Notes under the pieces: model-generated
Database searches by the model: none
Told to the model about the DNA's origin: nothing
What the model saw: the letters and a program-made list of their open reading frames with translations, nothing else
Program-made: the position numbers and the translations under genes
NCBI GenBank assembly: GCA_023431055.1
Contig: JAEYXX010000169.1
Coordinates: forward strand, 1-12,843
Direction of reading: 5' to 3'
DNA: 12,843 nt
From: Pseudomonadota bacterium
Lineage (GTDB): Bacteria > Pseudomonadota > Gammaproteobacteria > Pseudomonadales > Pseudomonadaceae
Shown here: positions 5,691 through 12,843 of the stretch, piece after piece
How positions within the stretch are numbered: the stretch's first letter is position 1
Layout of the letters: the number at the start of each line of letters is the position of its first letter

Positions 5691-6854
5691 GTGATCGACG
5701 GACTGCCTTTTGCCGTCTTCCAACCCTTTATCGACACCGCCACCGGCCGGATCGCGGGCGTCGAGGCGTTGGCGCGGCTGCGTGATGCCGAGGGCCAGGT
5801 GCGTTCGGCCGGGCCGTTGTTCGCCGATCCGAAAACACCGCCAGCAGCCTTGCGACGCCTGGACCGCCGGGTCCGTGAGGATGCCCTGCTGCGCTTCCAC
5901 CAGGCGCCAGCGGACTGGTTCCTCAGTATCAACATCTCACCGCGCTGGATCAGCCGCCTGCGCCCGGCGCAGCCGCTGCCGAGCCTGATCCAGCTGCAGC
6001 GCAGCGGTATCAACCCGACGCGCATCGTCTTCGAGATCACCGAATTGGGCGGTGCCAGCCAGCGTCTGCCGGATGTGGTAGCACGCTACCGCGAGGCCGG
6101 CGCACGCATCGCCATCGATGACTTCGGCGCCGGCTACTCGCAGCTCGACCGCGTACTGGCGCTGCAGCCGGACATCCTCAAGCTGGACATGCGCCTGTTT
6201 CAGGAGGCCGCGCGTGGCGGCCCCAGTGGCGAAGTGGTCAAGGCCCTGGCGCAGATGGCCGAAAAAACCGGCTGCTGGATCATCGCCGAGGGCGTGGAAA
6301 CCGAAGCCGAGCTGAACTTCGCCCTGGAGTGCGGGGCGCGCTACGTGCAGGGTTTTCTCTTCGCCAAACCCGAGCCGGAGCTGTTCGCCAGCGACGCCTT
6401 CGTCGGCCGCTTCGCCCGTCTGCGCGACAGTTACGTGAAGCAGAAACTCGCTGAACGCGCACGCCTGGTCAACCTGCGCCAGCGGTTGACCGAGCTGATG
6501 GCCGAACTGCGGGCCTGGGCAGAGAGCGGCGCCCCTACGAGCGGCCTGCGTGCGCCGGACAGTTACCCCTGGCTGCTGCGCACCTATCAGTGTGATCGCC
6601 ACGGCACCCAGCTGACGCCGAATCTGGAATGGCGCCAACAGGCCTGGCACGCCGATGACCGCTACCTGGGGCACAACTGGTCATGGCGTCCCTACTTCTA
6701 TCAACTGCTGGCCGAAGGCTGGGAAGAGCGGCGCCTGACCCTTTCCACCACCTATCGCGACGCCACCACCAACCAGTATTGCCTTACAGCAGGTCAGTTC
6801 ATCGACAACGGTCGTCGCCTGCTGCTGGTGGATATCGACGCCGCCGGTCTGTAA
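5691..6854 (+). CDS. EAL-domain c-di-GMP phosphodiesterase with C-terminal YkuI-like sensor domain
   Basis: The predicted enzyme hydrolyses c-di-GMP to pGpG in the cytoplasm. The EAL domain starts almost at residue 1 (PFAVFQPFID) and runs to about 240. All catalytic and metal-binding positions expected of an active enzyme are present: Glu25 of the EAL motif (GVEALARLR), Asn81 (SINIS), Glu115 (FEITE), Asp143-Asp144 (IDDFGAGYS), Lys164 (LKLD), Glu200 (AEGVE) and Gln220 (VQGF). Residues 245-280 form a charged helix. The C-terminal 100 residues contain WRPYFYQLLAEGWEERRLTL and end in RRLLLVDIDAAG, resembling the PAS/Cache-like domain that follows EAL in B. subtilis YkuI (inference). There is no membrane segment and no GGDEF domain. 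The start is GTG: an in-frame stop 21 bases upstream leaves no other candidate, and AAGGA (5678-5682) lies 8 bases before it. It may be cotranscribed with the preceding trio. Confidence 0.92.
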   Translation: MIDGLPFAVFQPFIDTATGRIAGVEALARLRDAEGQVRSAGPLFADPKTPPAALRRLDRRVREDALLRFHQAPADWFLSINISPRWISRLRPAQPLPSLIQLQRSGINPTRIVFEITELGGASQRLPDVVARYREAGARIAIDDFGAGYSQLDRVLALQPDILKLDMRLFQEAARGGPSGEVVKALAQMAEKTGCWIIAEGVETEAELNFALECGARYVQGFLFAKPEPELFASDAFVGRFARLRDSYVKQKLAERARLVNLRQRLTELMAELRAWAESGAPTSGLRAPDSYPWLLRTYQCDRHGTQLTPNLEWRQQAWHADDRYLGHNWSWRPYFYQLLAEGWEERRLTLSTTYRDATTNQYCLTAGQFIDNGRRLLLVDIDAAGL

Positions 6855-6855
6855 T

Positions 6856-6870
6856 CAACCCCCGGGGTTG
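6856..6870 (+). repeat. Small hairpin in the EAL-dGTPase spacer
   Basis: CAACCC (6856-6861) pairs with GGGTTG (6865-6870) around a 3-base loop directly after the EAL stop codon. The following bases (CAGGCAGCGG) contain no T-run, so termination here is doubtful. The 73-base spacer otherwise holds only the dGTPase ribosome binding site. Confidence 0.35.
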
Positions 6871-6927
6871 CAGGCAGCGGCACGAACAACCAAGCTAGGG
6901 GCCCGGATCAACTGGCGAGGATAGGCC

Positions 6928-8259
6928 TTGGATTGGCACACCCTGCTCACCCGCGAACGTCTCGGCAAACCCGCTCCCAGCTCGGCAGAGCTCGGCCGCA
7001 GCCCCTTTCACAAGGATCATGATCGCATCATCTTCTCCGGCGCCTTCCGCCGCCTGGGACGCAAGACGCAGGTGCATCCGGTTTCCAGCAACGACCATAT
7101 CCATACCCGTCTGACCCACTCGCTGGAGGTCAGCTGCGTAGGCCGTTCCCTGGCCATGCGCGTCGGCGAGATGCTGCGTGACGAGCTGCCGGACTGGTGT
7201 GCGCCGAGCGATCTGGGCATGGTGGTGCAATCCGCCTGCCTGGCCCACGACATCGGCAACCCGCCGTTCGGCCATTCCGGCGAGGATGCCATTCGCCACT
7301 GGTTCCAGCAGGCCGCCGGGCGCGGCTGGCTGGATGCGATGAGCGATGCCGAGCGCGCCGATTTTCTCAATTTCGAAGGTAACGCCCAGGGCTTTCGCGT
7401 CCTCACCCAGCTCGAATACCACCAGTTCGACGGCGGCACGCGGCTGACCTACGCCACCCTCGGCACCTACCTCAAATACCCCTGGACGGCTCGCCATGCC
7501 GACGCCCAGGGCTACAAGAAACATAAGTTCGGCTGCTATCAGAGCGAGTTGCCGCTGCTCGAGCAGATCGCCGCCAAGCTCGAACTGCCGCAGCTGGAGG
7601 CCCAGCGTTGGGGCCGCCACCCGCTGGTCTATCTGATGGAAGCGGCGGACGATATCTGCTACGGCCTGATCGACCTGGAAGACGGCGTGGAGATGGAGCT
7701 GCTCGACTACACCGAGGTCGAGGCGCTGCTGCTCGATCTGGTCGGCGATGACCTGCCGGAAACCTATCGCCAGCTCGGCCCAAGGGACTCGCGTCGGCGC
7801 AAGCTGGCGATCCTGCGCGGCAAGGCCATCGAGCACCTGACCAACGCCGCAGCCAGTGCTTTCGTCGAGCAGCAGCGCGACCTGCTCGCGGGCCAGTTGC
7901 AGGGTGATCTGGTGGAACACATGCACGGCGCCGCCAAGCGCTGCGTACAGAGCGCGAAGTCGCTGGCGCGGGAGAAAATCTTTCACGACAAGCGCAAGAC
8001 GCTGCATGAGATCGGCGCCTACACCACTCTGGAAATTCTCCTCAATGCCTTTTGTGGCGCGGCGCTGGAGCAGCACAGCGGGCGCGCGCTGTCATTCAAG
8101 CACAGGCGCATTCTCGACCTGCTCAGTTACTACGCGCCGGAGCCGGGTTGGCCGCTGTATCGCTCGTTCATGCGGGTGATCGATTTCATCGCCGGCATGA
8201 CCGACAGCTACGCTACGGAAATGGCGAGGGAAATGACCGGCCGTTCGAGCCCGGTGTGA
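6928..8259 (+). CDS. dgt: dGTPase-like dNTP triphosphohydrolase (HD superfamily)
   Basis: Enzymes of this family hydrolyse dNTPs, often dGTP, to deoxynucleoside plus triphosphate and so shape the dNTP pool. The 443-residue protein has the full HD signature: RLTHSLEV with His64, [17 protein letters not shown] with His107-Asp108 plus the family-specific His115 and Glu119, and [16 protein letters not shown] with Asp241-Asp242. The N-terminal [20 protein letters not shown] and RKTQVHP motifs, which bind nucleotide, are intact. The length fits the shorter dGTPase-like class better than the roughly 500-residue E. coli-type Dgt, so the substrate need not be dGTP specifically. The start is TTG at 6928, with AGGA (6918-6921) 6 bases before it. 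The protein begins [15 protein letters not shown], the usual start of Pseudomonas homologues as I remember them. A FUSC-type gene follows after 11 bases or, with an alternative start, overlaps by four. Confidence 0.93.
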   Translation: MDWHTLLTRERLGKPAPSSAELGRSPFHKDHDRIIFSGAFRRLGRKTQVHPVSSNDHIHTRLTHSLEVSCVGRSLAMRVGEMLRDELPDWCAPSDLGMVVQSACLAHDIGNPPFGHSGEDAIRHWFQQAAGRGWLDAMSDAERADFLNFEGNAQGFRVLTQLEYHQFDGGTRLTYATLGTYLKYPWTARHADAQGYKKHKFGCYQSELPLLEQIAAKLELPQLEAQRWGRHPLVYLMEAADDICYGLIDLEDGVEMELLDYTEVEALLLDLVGDDLPETYRQLGPRDSRRRKLAILRGKAIEHLTNAAASAFVEQQRDLLAGQLQGDLVEHMHGAAKRCVQSAKSLAREKIFHDKRKTLHEIGAYTTLEILLNAFCGAALEQHSGRALSFKHRRILDLLSYYAPEPGWPLYRSFMRVIDFIAGMTDSYATEMAREMTGRSSPV

Positions 8260-8270
8260 CGATAGCGCAC

Positions 8271-9335
8271 ATGAAGAACCTGATTCGCAACAGTTTCACC
8301 TGGCATGCCGGCCCGCCGGCCTGGGGTCCGGCCGTGGTCGCCGGCCTGGGTTGCGCCCTGCCGCTGCTGCTCGGGCTGTCCACGGCTCACAGTGGTTTCC
8401 TCTGGGCCTCGGCCGGCGCCTTCCAGGCCGCGCAGGCCAATCCGCTGCACCGCTTCGGCATGTTGCGCATGCTGCTGCTCACCGGCCTTGGCGCCTGCAG
8501 CGCGGGGCTGGGGTTCTGGGCGGGCAGCCACCCTCTGGTCAGCCTGGGCATTTTCGCCGCCTTCGGCCTGCTGCTGGCCTGGCTGCAGCGCTTTGGCAGC
8601 GAGGCCGGCAAGCTGGGCATAGGTTTATGCATCTGCCTGTGTCTCGGCCAGGGGCAGTTCGGTATCGGCAATCTGCACAACCCTTATGCGGTGGCCATGC
8701 TGTTCATCCTCGGCGGGCTGTGGGTGATGCTCCTGGCCTTCGGGTTGCGTGGCCTGCATGGCTTGCGCATGTGGCCCTACATGCCGCGCTTTCTCGCCAT
8801 TCTCAAGGTGCTCAAGCGCCACGCGCAGCGCCTGCCGCGCCAGCAATGGCGTCTGCATGCACTGGCCTGCATGCTGGCATTCGCCGCCTCCGGCCTGATC
8901 GTCAATCTGGCGGGCCTGCAGCGTGGTTACTGGCTGACTCTGACGGTCATCAGCACCCTGCAGCTGGAGTTTCAGGGCAGCCTGGTGCGCGCGCTACAAG
9001 CCAGCCTGGCCAGCCTTGCTGCTGCCGGGCTGCTGATCCTCTTCGGTCACAGCCTGCAAAACCCGCCGATGATGGTGATGACCCTGCTGGTACTGGTCAT
9101 CCTCAGCCGTGCGCTGCAGGCCAATCATTACGGCTTGTTCGTGCTGCAGACCAGCCTGTGTTTCGTGCTCCTGGCCGAAAGCCTGTCGCAGGACTGGCAT
9201 CTGGCCGAGGTACGCCTGCTCAACGCCTTGATCGGTGTCGCGCTGACACTGACGGTGGCCCTCCTGGTGCATGGCCTGCGCCTGCGACTGAAAAAGCCAG
9301 GCAAGACCGAGGACGGTTCGCAGCAGCCCTTATAA
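8271..9335 (+). CDS. Compact FUSC-family inner-membrane protein
   Basis: The 354-residue protein has two blocks of hydrophobic helices. The first is about residues 15-160. Then comes a short basic cytosolic link (LRGLHGLRMWPYMPRF through LKRHAQRLPRQQWRLHAL, 160-198), and the second block is 199-337. The second block opens with the FUSC_2-like motif LQRGYWLTLTVISTLQLEFQ (216-235) followed by GSLVRALQASLASLAAAG, where canonical members have a RvlGTllG-type sequence. RLLNALIGVALTLTVALLV near the end also fits. FUSC proteins such as AaeB are associated with export of aromatic acids, but the large cytosolic region of AaeB (about 650 residues) is absent, so substrate and transport activity are unknown. 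The ATG at 8271 was chosen. A GTG at 8256 overlapping the dGTPase stop (GTGA) is an equally possible start adding five residues, and neither has a good ribosome binding site. Confidence 0.8.
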   Translation: MKNLIRNSFTWHAGPPAWGPAVVAGLGCALPLLLGLSTAHSGFLWASAGAFQAAQANPLHRFGMLRMLLLTGLGACSAGLGFWAGSHPLVSLGIFAAFGLLLAWLQRFGSEAGKLGIGLCICLCLGQGQFGIGNLHNPYAVAMLFILGGLWVMLLAFGLRGLHGLRMWPYMPRFLAILKVLKRHAQRLPRQQWRLHALACMLAFAASGLIVNLAGLQRGYWLTLTVISTLQLEFQGSLVRALQASLASLAAAGLLILFGHSLQNPPMMVMTLLVLVILSRALQANHYGLFVLQTSLCFVLLAESLSQDWHLAEVRLLNALIGVALTLTVALLVHGLRLRLKKPGKTEDGSQQPL

Positions 9336-9405
9336 CGTTTCGGCAGATTCACCCACTCTTCACTATGCTGTGGAAGCCAGCAGCGTCCGCAAGGAGTGAA
9401 GTACG

Positions 9406-12357
9406 ATGCTCAATACCGCCGTCGCGCGTGAACGCCGTTTCCCCCTGCACGTCCATATCAGTGTCCTGTTCACGCTTCTGCTGCTGTTCACCGGCGTGGT
9501 GCTGGGGCTGTTCAATTATCAGCAGACCAGCCGGCTGATCTTCTCCAGCAGCTCGACACTCTTCGAGCGCATCCAGCACGATGTGCAGCGCGACCTGGAC
9601 AACACCTACCGGCCCATCCGCCATCTGCTCAGCCTGCTGGCGCTGAATCCGGCCACGCAAGCCGATACCCTCGAACAACGCTTGAAAATGCTGCCGCTGT
9701 TCGCCCAGGCGCTGCGTGACAATCCCAAGCTGGCCTCGATCTACCTCGGCTACGAGGATGGTGACTTCTTCATGGTCAGACCGTTGCGCAGCGAAATGCT
9801 CAAGCAGCGCTTCAACGCACCGGACAACGCTGCCTATCAGGTCTGGGCCATCGACCGCAGCAGCGCTAGAACCGAGAGCGACTACCTGTTCTATGACGGC
9901 TCGCTGAACCCGCTGAACCGTCGACAGAACCTCAGCGAACCCTACGATCCACGCGTGCGCGAGTGGTTCAAGCGCGCCCGCGGCAATGGCGGGCAGATCA
10001 CCACAGCGCCCTATCTGTTCTTCTCGACTCAGGAAATCGGCACCACCCTGGCCAGACGCAGCGGCCTGACCACGGTACTTGGCGCCGACCTTACCCTCGA
10101 CGACCTCTCCGCTACCCTGGCGACCCACCGCGTCACACCCAACAGCCAGGTGGTACTCGCCGACGGTGACGGCAACGCGATTGCCTACCCCGAAAGCAAC
10201 CGCCTGCTCAAGGAGGTCGACGGCAAGGTTTCCCTGGTCAAGGTCAGCGAGCTCAACCCCGCGTTGGGTGAACTACTGGCCGGCCATCTCAACGAACAGG
10301 ACGAAGGCATCATCGAACTGGCCAGGCAGCGCTGGGCCATGGCCCACCGGCACATTCAGGAAGGCGGCCCACAAGGGCTTCATCTGGCGTTGCTGGTGCC
10401 CGAGCATGAGCTGCTGGCCGAGGCCTACCGCATCCGCTGGCAGGGCGCCTTGATCACCCTGACCACCCTCCTGCTGTGCCTGCCCCTGGGCTGGCTGACC
10501 TCGCGTCTGGTGGTCAAACCCTTGCGCAGCCTGGTCCAGGAAGCACAGGCCATCCGCCGCTTCGACTTCGACTACCCGGCCAGCGGCCGCTCGCCGATTC
10601 TCGAAGTCGACCAGTTGGCGGTGTCGATGACCAGCATGAAGGACACCCTGTCGAGCTTCCTCGACATCGCTGCCAGCCTTTCCGCGGAAACCCATTTCGA
10701 CGCGCTGATCAAGCGGGTGATGGACGCCACGGTATCGATCAGCGATGCCCAGGGCGGACTGCTCTATCTGCTCGACAATGACAGCGGACGACTGGAGCCA
10801 CAGGGGCTGGTGATCGACGGTCAAAGCCGCAGCCTCGCCGAACTCGGCCTTAACGCCCTGGCCCACGACGACCCGACCCTGCCCACCTGGCTGCAACGCC
10901 CGGCCAGCGGCGGCGAGAGCATCGCCACCTCCATCGGCTTCGATCAGGCCGGCAGGTTTCAAGGCTTGCTATCGGCAATGGAAAGTCCACGCCTGCACCT
11001 GATCGCTACCGGCCTGCACAACCGCCAGGGCGACACCGTGGGTGTGCTGGTGTTGCTGCAACGTGATAACGGCGAGGACAGCGAAAGCATGCTCAGCCCG
11101 GACCGCGTGGCCTTCGTCGAAGCGGTCTCGGGCAGCGCGGCACTGTGCATCGAAAGTCAGCGCCTGCTGGCCAGACAAAAGCAGTTGCTCGACGCCTTCA
11201 TTCAGCTGATCGCTGGCGCCATCGACGCCAAGAGCCCCTATACCGGCGGCCACTGCCAGCGCGTACCTGAGCTCACATTGATGCTGGCGCGCGCCGCCGC
11301 CGAGAGTGAGGCGCCGGAGTTCAGTGACTACGCCCCCAGTGAGGAGGAATGGGAAGCGCTGCATATCGCCGCCTGGCTGCACGATTGCGGCAAAGTCACC
11401 ACGCCTGAATACGTGGTGGACAAGGCGACCAAGCTGGAAACCCTGTACGACCGTATTCACGAGGTACGCATGCGCTTCGAGGTGCTCAAGCGCGATGCCT
11501 GGATCGCCTACTGGCGTGGCCGCGCCGAAGGCGCTGAAGAAACCGCACTAGCGGCGCAGCGTGACCGCTTACTCAGCGATCTGGACGACGAATTCGTCTT
11601 CATCGCGCGCCTCAACCTGGGGGGCGAGGCCATGGCCGCTGCCGATCAGGCACGCCTTGAACAGATCGCCGAGCGCCGCTGGCTGCGCACCCTGGACAAC
11701 CGACTGGGAGTGTCCTGGGAAGAAGCCAAACGCCTGGAACGTTCGGCGCCCGACAGCCTGCCGGTGGAAGAACCGCTGCTGGCCGACCGCCTCGATCATC
11801 TGATCGAGCGCCCGGCTCAGGAGCTGATCGCGCCGGACAACCGCTGGGGCTTCAAACTGGAAGTGCCGCAACACAAGTTCAATCGTGGCGAATTGCACAA
11901 CCTGAGTATCGCGCGCGGCACGCTGACTGCCGAGGAGCGCTACATCATCAACCACCACATCGTGCAGACCATCCTGATGCTCGACCGCCTGCCCTTCCCC
12001 AAACACCTGCAGAGCGTCACCGAGATCGCCGGCGGGCACCACGAAAAAATGGACGGCACGGGTTATCCCAAGCGCCTGACGCGCGAGCAGATGAGCCTGC
12101 CGGCAAGAATGATGGCGATTGCCGATATCTTCGAAGCCCTGACAGCGGTAGACCGCCCCTACAAGAAGGGCAAGACGCTGTCGGAAGCGCTGAACATCAT
12201 GGTCGGCATGTGCAAGGGCGCGCACATCGACCCGCAGCTGTTCGCCCTGTTCGTGCGCAGCGGTACCTATCGACGCTACGCCGAGCGTTTCATGCAGGCC
12301 GAACAGATCGACGAGGTAAACGAGCAGATGCTGCTGGAAGAGGCGGGAGTGCTGTAG
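9406..12357 (+). CDS. Membrane-bound Cache-HAMP-GAF-HD-GYP c-di-GMP phosphodiesterase
   Basis: The 983-residue sensor enzyme is predicted to hydrolyse c-di-GMP in response to a periplasmic ligand. Domain order: membrane segment 17-38 (SVLFTLLLLFTGVVLGLF); a double Cache sensor at about 40-340 with YEDGDFFMVRPL and DPRVREWFKRA; membrane segment about 345-368; HAMP about 368-420; GAF about 425-585; HD-GYP about 595-960. The catalytic set is intact: His616 in SPYTGGHCQRV, His659-Asp660 and Lys663 in LHDCGKVTTP, His850-His851, His878-His879, the DGTGYP signature (883-888) and Asp907 in IADIFEALT. Unusually, about 165 residues separate the DKATKLET segment (672-679) from the conserved LTAEERYIINHHI (840-852), where ordinary HD-GYP domains have a short linker. 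AAGGAG (9391-9396) lies 9 bases before the ATG. The stop codon TAG lies inside a REP head. A regulatory link to the EAL enzyme upstream is possible but not shown. Confidence 0.94.
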   Translation: MLNTAVARERRFPLHVHISVLFTLLLLFTGVVLGLFNYQQTSRLIFSSSSTLFERIQHDVQRDLDNTYRPIRHLLSLLALNPATQADTLEQRLKMLPLFAQALRDNPKLASIYLGYEDGDFFMVRPLRSEMLKQRFNAPDNAAYQVWAIDRSSARTESDYLFYDGSLNPLNRRQNLSEPYDPRVREWFKRARGNGGQITTAPYLFFSTQEIGTTLARRSGLTTVLGADLTLDDLSATLATHRVTPNSQVVLADGDGNAIAYPESNRLLKEVDGKVSLVKVSELNPALGELLAGHLNEQDEGIIELARQRWAMAHRHIQEGGPQGLHLALLVPEHELLAEAYRIRWQGALITLTTLLLCLPLGWLTSRLVVKPLRSLVQEAQAIRRFDFDYPASGRSPILEVDQLAVSMTSMKDTLSSFLDIAASLSAETHFDALIKRVMDATVSISDAQGGLLYLLDNDSGRLEPQGLVIDGQSRSLAELGLNALAHDDPTLPTWLQRPASGGESIATSIGFDQAGRFQGLLSAMESPRLHLIATGLHNRQGDTVGVLVLLQRDNGEDSESMLSPDRVAFVEAVSGSAALCIESQRLLARQKQLLDAFIQLIAGAIDAKSPYTGGHCQRVPELTLMLARAAAESEAPEFSDYAPSEEEWEALHIAAWLHDCGKVTTPEYVVDKATKLETLYDRIHEVRMRFEVLKRDAWIAYWRGRAEGAEETALAAQRDRLLSDLDDEFVFIARLNLGGEAMAAADQARLEQIAERRWLRTLDNRLGVSWEEAKRLERSAPDSLPVEEPLLADRLDHLIERPAQELIAPDNRWGFKLEVPQHKFNRGELHNLSIARGTLTAEERYIINHHIVQTILMLDRLPFPKHLQSVTEIAGGHHEKMDGTGYPKRLTREQMSLPARMMAIADIFEALTAVDRPYKKGKTLSEALNIMVGMCKGAHIDPQLFALFVRSGTYRRYAERFMQAEQIDEVNEQMLLEEAGVL

Positions 12358-12380
12358 GAGCAACTGCGCTCGATAGAGCC
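12354..12380 (+). repeat. Degenerate REP element overlapping the HD-GYP stop codon
   Basis: GTAGGAG (12354-12360) followed by CAACTGCGCTCGATAGAGCC. The head is perfect but the palindromic core and tail are degenerate. The TAG of the head is the stop codon of the HD-GYP gene (12355-12357), so the repeat ends the reading frame. Confidence 0.5.
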
Positions 12381-12390
12381 TTACAACGCC

Positions 12391-12418
12391 TCGGTTCGCG
12401 CGCAGAGCTCGCTCCTAC
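12391..12418 (-). repeat. REP element (minus orientation)
   Basis: Read on the minus strand this is GTAGGAGCGAGCTCTGCGCG followed by CGAACCGA. It has the REP head, the GAGCTC-centred core and a near-consensus tail. With the inverted copy at 12354-12380 it makes a REP pair in the convergent spacer. Confidence 0.65.
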
Positions 12419-12462
12419 AAGCGGCTAGTCGCCTGAGTTGGCCGAAAGCCTGTGCAGGCAAG

Positions 12463-12485
12463 CGGCGCCAGGGAACCCGGCGCCG
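12463..12485 (-). terminator. GC-rich hairpin, possible terminator for the YggL-type gene
   Basis: CGGCGCC (12463-12469) pairs perfectly with GGCGCCG (12479-12485) around AGGGAACCC, which could extend the stem by two or three pairs past a bulged base. It sits 7 bases after the stop of the minus-strand gene. No T-run follows in either direction, so intrinsic termination is uncertain. Confidence 0.4.
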
Positions 12486-12492
12486 AGAAGGA

Positions 12493-12834
12493 TCAAGCCT
12501 GGTTGATCGGATTTTCCGGGTACCAGACGTCCAGCAGCGGGCTGATCTCGTAGTTCTGCAGCTCGTCACGGCCCTTCAGCCAGGCTTCGACGGCAGCGCG
12601 CTGCTCCTCGTTGACCGAGCCACGCTTGGCCAGGCAGACCAGACCGTAGTCCTCACCACCTACGTAATCCAGGCCATTGTCGGCAATAGCCTGATCGAGG
12701 AACTGATCGACGAAAGCGTCGAGGGTCTGGTCGCTCAGGTCGGCCTTGAAGTTCAGGGTCAGCTCGAAGCCCAGCTCCTGGAATTCATCGACACAGAGCT
12801 TCTTGCGCAGACGGCGGGAACGGTTGGTCGCCAT
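12493..12834 (-). CDS. YggL-family (DUF469) 50S ribosome-binding protein
   Basis: The 113-residue cytoplasmic protein begins MATNRSRRLRKKLCVDEFQE and continues with LGFELTLNF. That basic SRRLRKKL start followed by the VDEFQELGF motif is characteristic of the YggL/DUF469 family. The C-terminal half has DYVGGEDYGLVCLAKRGSVN and a VEAWLKGRDELQNYEISPL segment, and the protein ends LLDVWYPENPINQA. E. coli YggL is reported to associate with the large ribosomal subunit, and the exact role is not settled. Length matches the family. The ATG at 12832-12834 is 9 bases from the window edge, so the ribosome binding site and promoter are outside. It converges with the HD-GYP gene. A yggL gene is often next to trmB (yggH) in enterics, but the neighbour here cannot be seen. 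Confidence 0.9.
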   Translation of the reverse strand: MATNRSRRLRKKLCVDEFQELGFELTLNFKADLSDQTLDAFVDQFLDQAIADNGLDYVGGEDYGLVCLAKRGSVNEEQRAAVEAWLKGRDELQNYEISPLLDVWYPENPINQA

Positions 12835-12843
12835 GAAACAATC

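Noticed and set aside
6895..8076. 393-codon open frame on the minus strand opposite the dGTPase gene
   Set aside because: It is a codon-structure shadow of a gene with complete HD motifs, and no family was recognised.
8052..8270. Upstream extension of the FUSC frame into the dGTPase gene
   Set aside because: The extra 73 residues are Arg/Ala/His-rich, overlap conserved dGTPase sequence, and the membrane protein begins naturally at 8271 or 8256.
9336..9405. Promoter for the HD-GYP gene at TATGCT (9364-9369)
   Set aside because: The -10 match is partial and no acceptable -35 element lies at the right distance, so it was not listed as a feature.

Overview
This is a 12.8 kb stretch of GC-rich gammaproteobacterial chromosome that reads as Pseudomonas. 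Three things point there. The purM-purN-DUF3108 block has a divergent DUF2066 gene beside it. A DUF883/holin/YqjK-like trio sits upstream of a 443-residue dGTPase-like gene and a YggL-family gene, an order I remember from Pseudomonas genomes such as the P. aeruginosa PA3040-PA3046 area (memory, not checked). The intergenic repeats are of the GTAGGAG...CGCGAACCGG REP type. Base composition and codon use look even throughout. I see no transposase, integrase, tRNA, rRNA or CRISPR array, and no disrupted gene. The species is not decidable from this alone.

Layout. Positions 1-111 (minus) hold the signal-peptide end of a DUF2066 protein that runs off the window. Positions 369-2796 (plus) are a purine operon, purM-purN (stop and start overlap by one base), followed closely by an exported DUF3108 protein and a clear intrinsic terminator. 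Three REP elements fill the space up to a convergent ammonium channel gene (3026-4234, minus). A 372-bp divergent spacer (4235-4606) separates that gene from the next cluster. It carries a sigma-54-like motif facing the amt gene and an AlgU-like motif facing the other way. Positions 4607-5606 (plus) are three tightly packed small membrane-associated proteins corresponding to the E. coli yqjD-yqjE-yqjK set. A strong hairpin follows, and then a cytoplasmic EAL c-di-GMP phosphodiesterase with a C-terminal sensor-like domain (GTG start), a dGTPase-like dNTP triphosphohydrolase (TTG start), a compact FUSC-type membrane protein, and a 983-residue membrane-bound Cache-HAMP-GAF-HD-GYP phosphodiesterase. 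The last gene faces a YggL-family ribosome-associated protein (minus) across a short spacer with two inverted REP copies and a GC-rich hairpin.

How the genes fit together. The left part is core purine biosynthesis (steps 3 and 5 of IMP synthesis). The middle is nitrogen uptake beside a probable envelope-stress or stationary-phase trio of ribosome/membrane-associated proteins. The right part combines two c-di-GMP-degrading enzymes of unrelated folds, EAL and HD-GYP, around a dNTP pool enzyme and a putative efflux-type membrane protein. Most of the window is ordinary core genome. The points most worth a second look are the roughly 165-residue insertion inside the HD-GYP catalytic domain, the two mutually exclusive hairpins in front of the EAL gene, and the opposed alternative-sigma promoters in the 4235-4606 spacer.
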